A stretch of 64,000 nt of DNA from Lepidonotus clava (taxonomy: Eukaryota; Annelida; Polychaeta; Phyllodocida; Polynoidae): contig OW387136.1 of assembly GCA_936440205.1 (NCBI GenBank), positions 33,895,927-33,959,926 of the forward strand. The letters are read 5' to 3'. A model generated the notes under the pieces. It saw only the letters and a list, made by a program, of their open reading frames with translations. It was not told the DNA's origin and did no database searches. The position numbers were made by a program, and so were the translations under genes. This document shows positions 1 through 11,400 of the stretch, in pieces. Each line of letters begins with the position of its first letter. Within the stretch, counting starts at the first letter, position 1.

Positions 1-510
1 CAAAGAAACTCTCATCAAATCTCTTGAAAACGAGCAAATTATAACATTGGAAAACAAAAGAAACTCTTTGGTTTCTGTAATGAAGTAGGCATAGAGTCCT
101 AGTTTAATGACTGGTTACACTCTCTTTTGCTAAGAATCTATTTCTAAGCATTAAGTGTGCATGCCACATCTGACATCTATCACTCAACTGTAAAGACATT
201 AATTAAAGCATAGACTGATACAATACATAGTGTGTAGTTCTACCTTTTCTTATTAGTAATCATGATGCCACTCATGCAATGTGTTCCAGGAATACAACAA
301 AAGAAGGTTATTGTTAATCTAAAGTAGGGATTCAGGATAATACAATAATTGAAAAGAAATGTTCAGAAAAAAAAGAGCCTCTGTAAATCAGATGCGGCTT
401 TAAGTTCAATGTCCTTTATGGGGAAAATGTCAGAGAGTACCACAAATTACCGCTTGGTGGTTACTTGTTGGTTGGTTGGTTATTGGTTGCTTTACCCCCT
501 AATTAGAAAC
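1..510. other. Non-coding, AT-rich
   Basis: No coding exon or RNA gene is visible. Near 462-500 there is a run of GGTTGGTT units followed by TATTGG, which resembles the tail of the SINE at 31005-31305 and may be a short SINE remnant. Confidence 0.4.
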
Positions 511-675
511 TACAGTCCCCCATTTTTGGTGATTTGACAGCCCCCAGAAAAACTGGGATACTCTGACAGCCCCCCTTTTTCAGCATCCCTCATGGACAGC
601 CCCTGGAAATAAGCATCAATCTACAAATTTCTTGGTCACAATCCAGTTCTAGAAGGTGACAATTTATTTGAGAGC
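511..675 (+). repeat. Dispersed repeat, copy A
   Basis: This stretch matches the reverse complement of 62510-62686 over its whole length by eye. Shared blocks include GATACTCTGACAGCCC, TGGACAGCCCCTG and CTACAAATTTC followed by TGGTCACAAT. No terminal inverted repeat or target duplication is evident, so the class is unknown. Its G-poor CAGCCCCC blocks recur inside the copy. Confidence 0.6.
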
Positions 676-1960
676 TATTATGAAGAAATTGCAGCAGACC
701 TGCTACGACTTGCCATCTGTTCACCCTTTCTTTCACCCAGTTAAGAATCACAGCGGCACAATACCGATCATAACAACGAAAATCAATTAAACAACGAAAC
801 CTGTCATTGTTACTTTTATTGTAACAACGATCATTTTGACACTAAACAAACTTATTTAGAATAATCTCAAAGATCTGTAATATTTACTGATTTTTAAAAC
901 ATTTTTTCCCTTCATATATCAATTTACAGAATTTAATTTCATTCATTAGAAACAAAGTTTTTAGAATTCTTGTAACAATGAAACATTTCGCTGTTAAGCA
1001 AATGATCTTGAAGTGATCTTAAAGTGATCGTAACAACAAAAATCCGTTGTGCAACGGGCAACAGGGGTTGATCCGGTGGTCAAGTTAACAAGATTCATTT
1101 TTGGCAATAGTTTGTTTTTTGCTTTTGTTGTTCCAGTAGGTAACTGCCTGAGGCAGCAATCTATGTATCTCTTGAGATTTATTATACTGGAGGAAGAAAT
1201 ATGAAAGTTGTCATGAAATATTGATTCACCTGAAATCCTCTTCTCAAAGATTCAGTCACGGGTTTAATTTCCGGTCCTTCTCTTCCCAAGAAATTGACCA
1301 AATAAAGTCATTAAGGCTCCTATGTGTTCTTCCCATTCAGTTAGAATCCCCTCTTTCTTCACTGCACTTTGGCAAATGTGACCCATTTTGGCGAATTGAG
1401 CCGCATGTCATACTGGGACGAATTTGAGTTGTTTATAGCTTCAAAACGAGGTAAAGCATGTCTAGATCCGATATCTAGGGCCTGAGATAAGATGTGGCGA
1501 AAATTAAAAGAACCGCGGGTATAAGAAACTGAGAAAAACGAGTTCAAAGTTTTTCTTACCGCGCCCTACCGCAATCCTCCGATAAAGCCCTAGCAACATA
1601 CACTTCTGATCTATCCTTGGTCCTGAAACTTAAAATAGCCATTCTATACTATTTTGGCTAACAAATACGGGAAATTCATGCATTTAGAGACATTACTTTT
1701 ATTCATGCTGGTGCTGCAAAAAGTGACAAAAATCTGGATCTGAAAAACAACTTAACCTAGAACGGCAAGCATAAAGGATCACAAAACCTAATCTTGGCAG
1801 CTTAAAAATGACTCTGTGATGACCTTATGTACCCTGGGTATCCAGGAAGTGTCTATAAAAGTTCTGTGAATGTTCATGATAGTATTTGGTCGTAAAAAGG
1901 GAAAAGCTACCAAGGTAAAATCACAAAAAGTATTCACAACTAAAATAAATTATATGTCTA
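676..1960. other. Non-coding, nothing recognised
   Basis: AT-rich sequence with scattered AACAACGA words near 770-840 and 1030. Open frames here are short and have no coding character. No RNA gene or promoter pattern was found. Confidence 0.4.
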
Positions 1961-1961
1961 T

Positions 1962-4245
1962 ATGTCTAAAATGGATTTCTCAAGTGGTCCTGGGTCTGCC
2001 ATGACCACGTTTAGCACATTTACTGGGACGGCCCCGGCCCCCAGCTGGGGTTGGGGGCCTTCCTCCCCTGAGTCAGAAGAATTTGATTGCCTCTCCAGCT
2101 GTCTGAACAACTCCTCCTCCTCCTCTAATCCTGATAATGTGTCAGGGGTCTGTCCTCTCCCTCCTCCTCCGTCTCTGCCTCTGCCTCTGCCCCTGCCTCT
2201 GCCCCTGCCCCTGCCTCGGCCTGGCCCATCCCCCATGCCAGCCTCTGGATCTGATTCTGCGCCTGGTTCCGGCGGAGGTACATCATGGGGGGCTGGGCTT
2301 GCTGCTGGTTCAGGTACAGAGGGCTTAGGGCACATGATGTCCTTTGTGTCTTCAGTACAAAACTCCCGGATGTTCTTGAAGAGATACCACTGTCTTTTGG
2401 CAGGGAGGCCAGGGGATGGGGTGGGCTGAGAGCCTTCCTGGGGGACAGCTTCAGGGGCAACAGTCAGTATCTTAAATGTCTCGGGAGGAGAGTTGGCATA
2501 CTGCCCATAGGTGACGTGGCCCTTGTTCTGGTCAGAGAACACGAAGTGATGATACTTTTTTATGCCCTTTATTAGTTTAATGAAAGGGGTCAAAAAGGAT
2601 TGCCAGTCATATGACTAGACAAACACCTTACTGTTCTCGTCCCCCACGAGTTGGGCAAGGTTGACACTGTCTTGGGTACTTTTCAGCACAGTCTCCTCCA
2701 TCTCCGTGAGGCTTGAGACCGGCTCTTGACGGAACTTTTGTTCAAGCAAACCACCAGCACCAGTGGGAAACTTGGTGTGCCCAGTGATAAAAAAGTTTAA
2801 GGAAATGGACTAGTGCCGGCCAGTCAGGACATGTCGGAGAAGATATGCTAGCACAAACTTGTTCTTGTTCTGACCACTACAGTTGTTACAGTACATGTCC
2901 ACAGCCTTCTCCCCCAGGGAATACGTTTCAAAATAGTGGTGCAGGTATGAAAACTGACGTGGAGCTTCGTGTCAGTAGAACAAGGGGGGAAGGGCCCAAG
3001 GGGAGGGGACTCTGCTTCTTTGTAGGCGGCCTTGGCAGACGTGACCATGTTCTGATAAAAGGCCCTCTCCTGAGCCACCACCTCAAGGTGAAGTTGTTGC
3101 TTTTTCAGCTTGGCCTGTTTCACAATGTCAGGTAGGTTACTAGAGGCAGAGATATCCCTGTTGTTGTGCTGGCATTCCCAGCCGAGGTCGGTCATAGGGT
3201 GGGAACACACTATGCAAGGGAGGAGTTGGAGCCACAGGATTCTAAAAGTTGAGTCAGCCACACACCTGAAGTACACCTCCTCCATGGAATTTTTGTACAA
3301 TCTTTAGATGTCAGCCTTAGTGGAATAGGAGGGGAAGAAGGAGGATGTCATCCCGTTTGTGGGCACATGGCACATGGCCAGGCAGGACGAGGTCATTGGT
3401 CTCAGCATAGGAGTTGATGAAGTTGACAACCTGTCTGTAGTCCTCCAGCTGGAAGATCCTTGTAGTCGCCTGTCGGCCGCCAGTTCTTTTGCCTAGTCAC
3501 CACCCCGTTAGTCTTGTACCACTTTATGATGGACGTCAGCTTGTTCTGGCTGATGCTGGGAAGTACACAAGGTAAGAGTTACATTAGGCCCATGTTGGAG
3601 ATAGGCAACAAGTACAGGTAAGTATTGTAATATTAAGATGGACGATTTTTTACAGGTATGTGCCATGATCTGTTATGTTTCATTACATTTGATATTTGTT
3701 ATTTACCTCAAGTAGTGCAGTAATAGTAGGGATATCTTGCTACACCTTAGTTGAGCAAAGAAGGTGAATATTAAAGCTACTCACGCGTACATGAATCTAT
3801 CTCTTGAATGTATCTCTGCAGACTGCCTGGGAACCGACGAGGTAGTGGATTCATTGGTGCTGTGTCTCCCCATTTCCCTTAGGGCCCTTCTTCCAGGTGG
3901 ACAGCATGCTGCTATTGTCTGTGCAGGTACTGATAATGTCCAGTAGCAACATGTCCTTCTCACCTAGATAACAAAGTAGATTAGGACATTAATACTCTTT
4001 ACAGGATATGCATGTGACTCAAGGAATGACGTTTGTGGTTTGACCTATGAACTAGGGTAACAGGCCCTAAATACTAACTAAAAAACGCTTTGGTTAACTG
4101 ATAATAGTTGTCTGTTATACTTCAAGACGTTGCCCTCGATTATGGGGTAGTTTTGAGCGAGAACTCCTGCCAATGCTCGACCAACTCCGTCGTCGTGAAC
4201 TGTTTACTGCCCTCCGCGTCTTTGTAGTGCTTGCAGGAACATCTA
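1962..4245 (-). pseudogene. Decayed multi-exon gene of an invertebrate transposase-like family (DUF7869-like)
   Basis: Read on the minus strand, blocks in several frames recall a family of large uncharacterised proteins common in cnidarians, lancelets and other invertebrates, whose core resembles DUF7869 and may be a transposase-type nuclease. Blocks in order: CKHYKDAEG near 4230, EKDMLLLDIIS and VCRDTF at 3963-3785, NGVVTRQKN near 3520, ETNDLVLPGHVPC near 3390, MTDLGWECQHNN and ERAFYQNMV at 3200-3050, NCSGQNKNKF near 2870, TPFIKLIKGIKKYHHF at 2590-2540, and KRQWYLFKNIREFC near 2390. The C-terminal tail (2110-2250) is an RG-repeat of low complexity. Splice-like borders survive: acceptors near 4243, 3964 and 3556, and a GTGAGT donor at 3784-3779. 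At least three frame changes are needed to follow it, and the segment between the KLHVSF block and NCSGQNK appears deleted. It could be a host gene relic or a DNA transposon relic. The family name is from memory; no search was run. Confidence 0.5.
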
Positions 4246-4639
4246 AAGAGAACAACATACATGATATTAGAGTTACTTTATCTTCCTGAGGGCCACAATA
4301 GCATGAGACATGATTGACGACTGTTACAGACCAGCCAGATCAGCTGACGCCATTAAGTAGGTCACCGGACAACTCCGACGGATCAACCCTGTTTATGACA
4401 CAAAATCAACTTTGAAACTTGATAAAATCTAGTTAGGCAGTTACAATATGTACTGGAGCACAATCATGAGCAGTTCCATCAACTATGAAACGGATTTAGG
4501 CACTTTGCGTACTTGTTTTCGAGAAGCGATCCAGGGTTAAACTAGGGAAAATCGTCGGAGAAGTGATGTCGCTCATCCGTCATGCTCACCATGTGTCCCT
4601 TTAAATTTCGTCAACAACCAAAACGGAAGGCACGCGAGG

Positions 4640-4800
4640 CCTCTTAGCCAATCAGCATGCCGCATTCCGCACACGTGACCTCCTTGACGACAATTGTTTA
4701 CAGGATGATGATTGGGAAAACGTGTTCTGATTGGTCTCTGGACGTGGGGATTCAAAATCTGAGGCTGTGATTGGCCAGTTCAGTTCGCGCCCTTTCAGCG
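4640..4800 (-). promoter_or_regulatory. CCAAT-box cluster, candidate promoter
   Basis: Four CCAAT boxes lie within 130 bp: CCAAT at 4648-4652 and its complement ATTGG at 4711-4715, 4730-4734 and 4770-4774. Spacings of the last three are 19 and 40 bp. TTCGCGCCC follows at about 4784. The cluster sits some 400 bp upstream of the first recognisable exon of the minus-strand pseudogene, so it may be that gene's promoter. The GC content is higher than in the flanks. No TATA box is clear. Confidence 0.4.
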
Positions 4801-5184
4801 GGTATCTGGAACATGGGACTGGGATGGGATCCCAACCGACAGGCAAGCCGCGAAGTTAGGGAGAAATGGTGTGAAGCGAAGTCTTTTGTTTTAGATCACT
4901 GAGGAGTCCCACGACTTTGGGGCTCAATTAGTGGGACTTATAGAAAGCTTTAGAGGCTAAAATATTTTTTGGGAAGACTTCTGATATAGGAGATTTGAAT
5001 AAAAGAAAAAAACAATTTTCGATAAAAAATGCAAAATCCGACTTCGGAGGCCCATATCTCAGTTTAACTTTGTGCGACATCTGACTCATTTCGCTAAAAC
5101 GTGGTCACAAATTATGTAACTTACGTTTCCGTTATTTGTTTATGTTTCTGTACTTGATAGGTTCTCTTTTCTACTTCAAAAGCC

Positions 5185-5348
5185 CAGGGGCAGATGCAGG
5201 CGTGAGGCCCAAGGGGTCCTGAGCCTCTCCCCCATCCCCTCTGTTTTTGTTGTTGTTTGGTGAAGACTTAAATGTATACATAGGGGAAAATCTGCCTCCA
5301 GTCTTTGTTGGTGGGGTGGGGTGAGGGGAAATCATGTATCTGCCCCTG
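5185..5348. mobile_element. Short hAT-like MITE
   Basis: The ends are inverted: CAGGGGCAGATGCAGG on the left and, complemented, CAGGGGCAGATACATG on the right, 164 bp in all. CAGNGGC-type ends are usual for hAT non-autonomous elements. The inside is G/T-rich with no coding capacity. I did not find a convincing 8-bp target duplication. Confidence 0.5.
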
Positions 5349-5678
5349 CAGCTTACCCTCTAAGCTGATCATTGAGGCACATTATATACCTTGAACTGGT
5401 TAACAGGTTCGGGACGCGATGTTTTCAGTAAAAAAGAGGTTGATGTAGTAAATGGTATAAAGATGCACTCTCTCAAAGCGCAGTTTCTGAGCTGTTTATA
5501 GTGTGCAAACAGCATGCACCGTGCAACTGGAGATGTGTGCACTATGTACACTGTAGCAGAACAAGCTTCCTGACCATGTAGCACCTTACCCATTGGTGAT
5601 TCAACATATCCAATGAGGATATCTTTATAAGTATACAATTTCGGTCTAATTCCATTGGACAATTCTAACAAATCTACT

Positions 5679-6476
5679 CCCAGGCTAGAATATGACGTTA
5701 TGATAACGTTATTGTGACGTCATTCTTTTGTTCTTGTTACGTCTCATTTCAACATTCTATAGACATAAATTTGATGGCTCCGGAATCACGTCTCTAAGAC
5801 TTCCAATGCGACGTTGCAAAATTACATTCTTATCACAGGTTTCTGCGAAGTCACAAAATGACATTCTTGGAACATGTTTCTGCGACGTCACATTGCAACT
5901 TTCAAAGAATGATTGTGTAGATTAGAAACTGCTGTTGCGACGATGCACCATAATATACTGGCCACATGATTATAACATCATATTGTAACCCAAATTATGT
6001 TCCCTTTGATTGATCCATGGGATTCCCCAATAACTCACCGTGTGACGTCACAGATATGGGATTTCCCTTAAAAAAATAAATAAAATGCAAGTTTTTTAAT
6101 GTCCCCTATTTGTGTCAAAATTAGGAATTTTCTTTAGATTCTTCTCAGATCTAAAGTGCAAGATGTTAATGACATGCTGCACTGTTGTCATTGAAAAACT
6201 ACCATGTACTTATGTGCAAGGTTTCCTTTAAGGAGCAGTTAAGACCTAACCTAATTAGAATGTCACAATTTTGGTTGCAGTGATGTTTCTGGGAGCCATC
6301 AAATAAACGTCTCTGCAACGTCGAAATCTCACAGAACAAGAATGTCTCTTTAGGTTTGGTTACAACTTCACACAGTCAGTAAGTATCAGTTATGTACATC
6401 CCTAATAATATGGATTATAAACTGACCAAAATGGTACAGTTGCAGAATGTTTCTGTTAAGTTGCTTCTTGCCTGGG
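5679..6476. mobile_element. MITE of the CCCAG family (copy 1)
   Basis: It begins CCCAGGCTAGAA and ends, complemented, CCCAGGCAAGAA. The two halves are roughly inverted to one another and contain ACATTCT/AGAATGT and GCGACGT words shared with the elements at 27990, 45510, 49224 and 53833. It has no coding capacity. It carries two perfect TGACGTCA palindromes, at 5715 and 6043. Confidence 0.45.
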
Positions 6477-6608
6477 CTATCATCTCATATGAAGTTACAA
6501 ATGAAATTTGATTAAGTATCACATTTGCAGTGCACATTTACAAATCCCTTTGTTTCCCTTATATTTTCTGATTTCCTTTTTAACAGCCATGTCGTATATG
6601 ACACTAAC

Positions 6609-7292
6609 CAGGTTGGGGCTACGACGGGAAAAACGGGACGTCCCGTTTTTTCAGGACGCAACCCTTTAAATCCTTTAAAAAAATTCCATTATTATTTTTT
6701 CAATTTCAAAATATGACCCTTTATGACAAACGATTATTTGGTTAAATTAAAATTGAATTTCCTCTTTAGAATAATGGTTTAAATGGGTTTTAAAAGTCTG
6801 CCTGAAAAAACGGGACGTCCTGTAAAAACGGATCACAAAACCGTCCCGTTATTTCAGGACGGTCCGTTTTCTTGGTATGATTTTTGAAATTTTTAAAAAA
6901 TAAAAAATCATAGAAAAAGAATGCAACGATAGAAATTGAAAATGCAACGATCATTTTGATGCAAAAGATGTGTACTTTCATGACAAATAATTTTTGAATT
7001 TAGCAAACTCCTGATTTTCTGAGCATTTTTATTCATGTACAAATATAGATTGTGATATTTTATTTATGAAATTATCAAAATGGAAAATGTCATGTAATTC
7101 ATGTTAAATGAAGAATTTAATAATTTTTGTTGTTTGGATATGCAGAAGTATTATATCATGTGTATCTTGTATGTTATTCATGTATAAATTCATTTGAAAT
7201 GGCTAGATAATGCACTTTTTCATAAATGCCTGTTTTTTCAGGACGTCCTGTTTTTCCAGGACGTCCCGTTTTTCTGTAGTAGCCCCAACCTG
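6609..7292. mobile_element. Inverted-repeat DNA transposon, non-autonomous
   Basis: The left end CAGGTTGGGGCTAC is matched by GTAGCCCCAACCTG on the right, and both sides are flanked by the 5-bp repeat CTAAC (6604-6608 and 7293-7297). Just inside each end are stacked copies of an ACGGGACGTCC motif separated by short T or A runs; further copies lie at about 6808 and 6840-6870. The middle is AT-rich and non-coding. CAGG ends with a 5-bp duplication could fit a hAT-like element with short duplications, but the superfamily is not established. Confidence 0.6.
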
Positions 7293-7297
7293 CTAAC

Positions 7298-7856
7298 AGG
7301 ACCAGCTTTAAGGACGATGGCAATGATACCATTTTGGAACTTGTCCCGAACCTGGTTAAGTACCCGATGCAGTGTATGCGTCGTCGTGTATACACGTTGT
7401 GCAGATGACGTCACAATAGGCTAGCCACCATATGGTAATCACTTTACCAAATGTATTATTCCCAATTCTGGACAATTTAAAACAAACACTTATTCAAAAT
7501 TATACTTAGATAAACCATTTGATCCATCAACAATTTTAATAATTTAGAATCTTTTGTATTGCCATTTGGTCATGATCAGCACATGATAATCATCAGAATG
7601 AGATCACATGACCACGTGTGCATAAGGTCTATACTAGGTAGAGAGTGTAGATGCTGCCACCTGAATAAGATGAACGATGTACAAAAATCAATCCAGTTTC
7701 AAATTCCCATTTCTATATACGGCTAACATGCTGCGTGTATAATAATCAGAGTGTCACATGTATTGTGGAATTCTGGGCGATGTCGTAGACATACTCTCAA
7801 GTCAAATCATAATGTCATCTCGTAAATAATGGAGCCTATTGATGAGACGCATTAAT
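7298..7856. other. Non-coding flank of the LTR element
   Basis: No gene or repeat is recognised. It holds one TGACGTCA at 7406-7413 and ends in the GTGT (7857-7860) that is duplicated on the far side of the LTR element. Confidence 0.4.
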
Positions 7857-7860
7857 GTGT

Positions 7861-8465
7861 TGTACTAATAGCTTAGTACTTTTAATATATTATCATAATT
7901 TATAATTTAGTTAGGATCAGACCTAGCAATACTACTTCTAAGAAGAGGTATTTTACGCTCCTAACGCCACCTGTTAACCAGTATAAAAGGTGTTGCAAGG
8001 TAGGGAGCGAGTCAGTTTAACCAAAGAGTTAGTGGAGTTAGTAACTAGTCAGCAGCGTTAGCTGAGCTGCTCGGAGCTATGCCTACCAGCTCCTGCGGAG
8101 TATACTGGAGTTTACCGATACCAACTACCTCGGACAAAGGATTGTGATAGAGCTAAGCGCTAGGGTGGTCTAGGATGTGCTGGAACAACTTGTATTCTAA
8201 ATGTGGTTGATCACTGAGTAGGAGATGGGAAGGTGGACTGATGGAGACTTATTCACTGTGGCTTTGACTCGGGATGAGATGTTTACTACAATAAAAACCA
8301 TTTCATTTTAAGAGCTTCCTCATCGTCCATTTCTTTTGAACTATTGGGGGATGGATGAATTAACTTTGAGCGCAGTCTGATTGGCTCAATAACTTGGATG
8401 AACGACTCATGGATAAATTAATTATACACATCACGCAGTCTTAAATCAACACTAACAATAGTTCA
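7861..8465 (+). repeat. 5' LTR
   Basis: It starts TGTACTAATAG and ends AACAATAGTTCA, so it has the usual TG...CA ends. TATAAAA at 7982-7988 is followed about 24 bp later by an initiator-like TCAGTT at 8012-8017, giving a U3/R border near 8013. AATAAA at 8290-8295 is the likely polyadenylation signal. It matches the 3' LTR except for two substitutions. Confidence 0.95.
7982..8017 (+). promoter_or_regulatory. LTR core promoter (TATA plus initiator)
   Basis: TATAAAA at 7982-7988 and TCAGTT at 8012-8017 are spaced as a TATA box and a transcription start. The same pair recurs in the 3' LTR at 25968-26003. Confidence 0.65.
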
Positions 8466-8467
8466 TT

Positions 8468-8485
8468 TGGTGGAGATTACCCGAA
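8468..8485 (+). promoter_or_regulatory. Primer-binding-like site
   Basis: Two bases past the 5' LTR the sequence reads TGGTGGAGATTACCCGAA. The TGG start is expected for pairing with a tRNA CCA end. I could not assign the tRNA. Confidence 0.5.
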
Positions 8486-8494
8486 ACATGACTT

Positions 8495-11400
8495 TTGTTG
8501 TTTTGCTCATCCTTGATGTCAGCCACCGGTGAATTTGAGGCTTCTTCTAACGCCCAGCCTCAATCTTTGCGGCCCGCAGGACACGATGTGTCAACATCAT
8601 ATACAGGAAATGTGGAAAACCGCCACCAGGTAGGTGATCCCTTAGACGGGGAGGCACAGAGACAGGAGGTATCAGCCAGACCCAAGCAGCTCTGCCCCGA
8701 AGGTATTCATGATTACCAGACCCGTGGCAGAGGTAAACCATTTTCCTGGCACCTAGGGTCCAAAGATAAGCCGGTTCTTGACAAAGGACTTGAAACCCTA
8801 ACACACTCGAGACGAGTTGAAGGGCGGAACCGTCTCAAAGACTACCAGCGATATTGGAATCCAGGGTATGTACCACCTACGGACCACGAACCTGGTGCTA
8901 GCTCTCATTCTACTTGTGAATCCGATGTGAACAATCTGTGGTGTAGTCAAGGAGTTCCCTATCGTTTACTGCCTGCAGCAGGGGGTGAATGTGAACAAGA
9001 AACTTTCGATGAGGATTACTTATTTCCCTTGGGGAACAGGAAAGACCGACAAAACATCGCAGATAACTCCAGCCCATCAGGGAGGAGACGCCCCGCAAAT
9101 CCGGTAATTCTACCTGATGGGAGCTCTCTCACCTATCCACCTCTCCAACGACTTGAGTCTATCAGTCACCCGCTGGTAACACCGACTCACCCCAATCCGG
9201 GGGCGTCCATTCCTTATCCCACTGTAGTTAAAGGAAAGACAGTAGGTAGGGACAGGGGAGTGGAAAGGGAAACAGAGGGAGACAGCGACAAAGTAGGCAA
9301 CCTACAACCCTATCGGTTAACCTATGATATTGGGGAGAGCTTAGATGACGCTGATGAAGGAGCAGAAGCTCGAGCTCTGAATCTGGAGTTGGATGGGGAT
9401 GGTTCTAACCCAGCAGAGCTAATAAGGAAGTTAGCGGAATCAGGCCCCGAAGAGCGTGAGGAGTTTGAGAGGTTAAGCGATCAGGATAAAGCAGAAAATG
9501 TAACGTTAGAGACCCAAAGTAATAGGGAAAGTGAAAATAGAAATGAGAAAGGTAGTGCGGTAAAGAAAGCCTATCATATAGGGGAAAGAGATATTCAAGC
9601 CCGTGAACCGTATGATAAATACGAAAGCGAGGACGAGGAAGAAAATAGTGAAACAGAACAAGCAGCCGCAAATGTTAGAGGGAGTAGTCCTAATAGAAAA
9701 TTAGCTAGAGGAGAGAAATCATCTTCGTCATCATTTGAATTGATAGACGAGGATGTTTTAGGCGCAGACAAGAAAACCAAACCGGTAAGTGAGGACGAAA
9801 TTAGTGAGGAGGAAGTTCCTGTGAAAGAACAGTGGGACAATAACGACATACAAAACCGCCACGAAGATAATATGGCGGAAGGAGGTGAACCATTGGTGGA
9901 TCTATTGGGAGAAGAGCGTGACCAAAACCCATTTCAGCAACCCGGTGAAGGGGGAGCTAGGGGTGTAAATCCAGGGGCACTACAACCTAATCGTGGGATA
10001 AACCCTGGGGACCCACGGCAAAATATGCTGTACCCTTTCCTATTACAAGCGTTAGCGATGGGAAACAATCCTAACGCAGGTCAAGGAGGAGCGGGTAACC
10101 AACAGGGTCAGCAGCCTCTGGCAGGCCAAAATAATCAGGCGAATCCACCAGGGACCAACCCTCCCCCAAACCAGCCCAACAACCTCCCTCTGAACCAACC
10201 TAATAACCTTCCTCTGAACCAACCCAACAACCCTCCTCTGAACCTGCCCAACAACCCTCCTCTAAACCAACCTAACAACCTTCCTTTAAACCAACCTAAT
10301 AACCCTCCTCTAAACCAACCCAACAATCTTCCTCCAAATCCACCGAATCCTCCACAACCCAACCCGCCGGGACCGCCAGGTCCGGCAGACCCGCCAGGAC
10401 AGAACAATCCGCCAAACCCTCCGAATCCACCGAATCCTCCAAACCCTCCGAATCCACCGAATCCGCCAAATCAACCAAATATCTGGGACATCCTACCGCA
10501 GCTAGGTGTGGCACTGGGTCAAATGCCATCGCCAGTGCGGGGAACGACCCATAATGGTCACCAAAGAGGACCAAATATTAGGTTACCTTGGTTTAGTGGA
10601 AAGGAAGATGAGCAGATAGAAAAGTATTTCAGAGAATTGAGGCGACTGAAAGCTATCTATGACTGGTCGGACGCCCATCTCCTGAACATGGCTCTCTTAG
10701 GCCTAAAAGGAAGGGCAGACGACTGGGCAGGAGCTTTAGCTGAAAGTGAGAAAGATACATTTGAGAAACTAGAAGCTCAGATGACAAAGATCTTCGGTGA
10801 CCGAAGAGCTAAGTGGCAGAAACACGCAGAGTTCTGTGCCCTTAAACAAGGAAAGGACCAGAGCGTGATTGAGTTTGCAGGAGTCTTGAAACAGAAGCAG
10901 GTTAAGGCAGAAGCGAGCGAAAGCATGATGTTAGCCGTGTTTTTAGAAGGATTAAAACAGAGCATAGCCAGACAAGTAGCTATACTGGACCCTAAGTCGT
11001 TCACCGAAGCGGTGGATTGTGCAACGAGACTAGAATCGTTGGACAAAGGCAAAGGGGGAACCAAGATATCCAATGCAGTAAGCGAGCTGGCTGGAGGCCA
11101 AGAATCAGAGGAGACCGCGGCCCTGAACTCCATCTCTGAGCGGTTTGGAGTGGTGCTGGCCCGATTGGAGGCCGCCCCATGGTTTCAGAAACCCAAACCA
11201 GGGCAAAGTGGATCTCCCCAGAGCAGTGGTGGTTATAAACAGCAAGGTTATGAAAGAAAAGATAGGTATGAAAGTCAAAAAGACGAAAGGAACTTAGACC
11301 AGAAGGCCAAAACCAATAAAACCCCGAGCAGAGAAGTAGACAAAGGAAAGAATGTGCAAACTCAGCAGAAAGGGGAGAGGCCTAGGTTACCGTTCGATGA

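Noticed and set aside
1962-2429. Plus-strand 155-codon frame rich in Ser/Pro/Leu
   Set aside because: It is the complement of the RG-repeat tail of the minus-strand pseudogene; its Pro/Leu string is a shadow.
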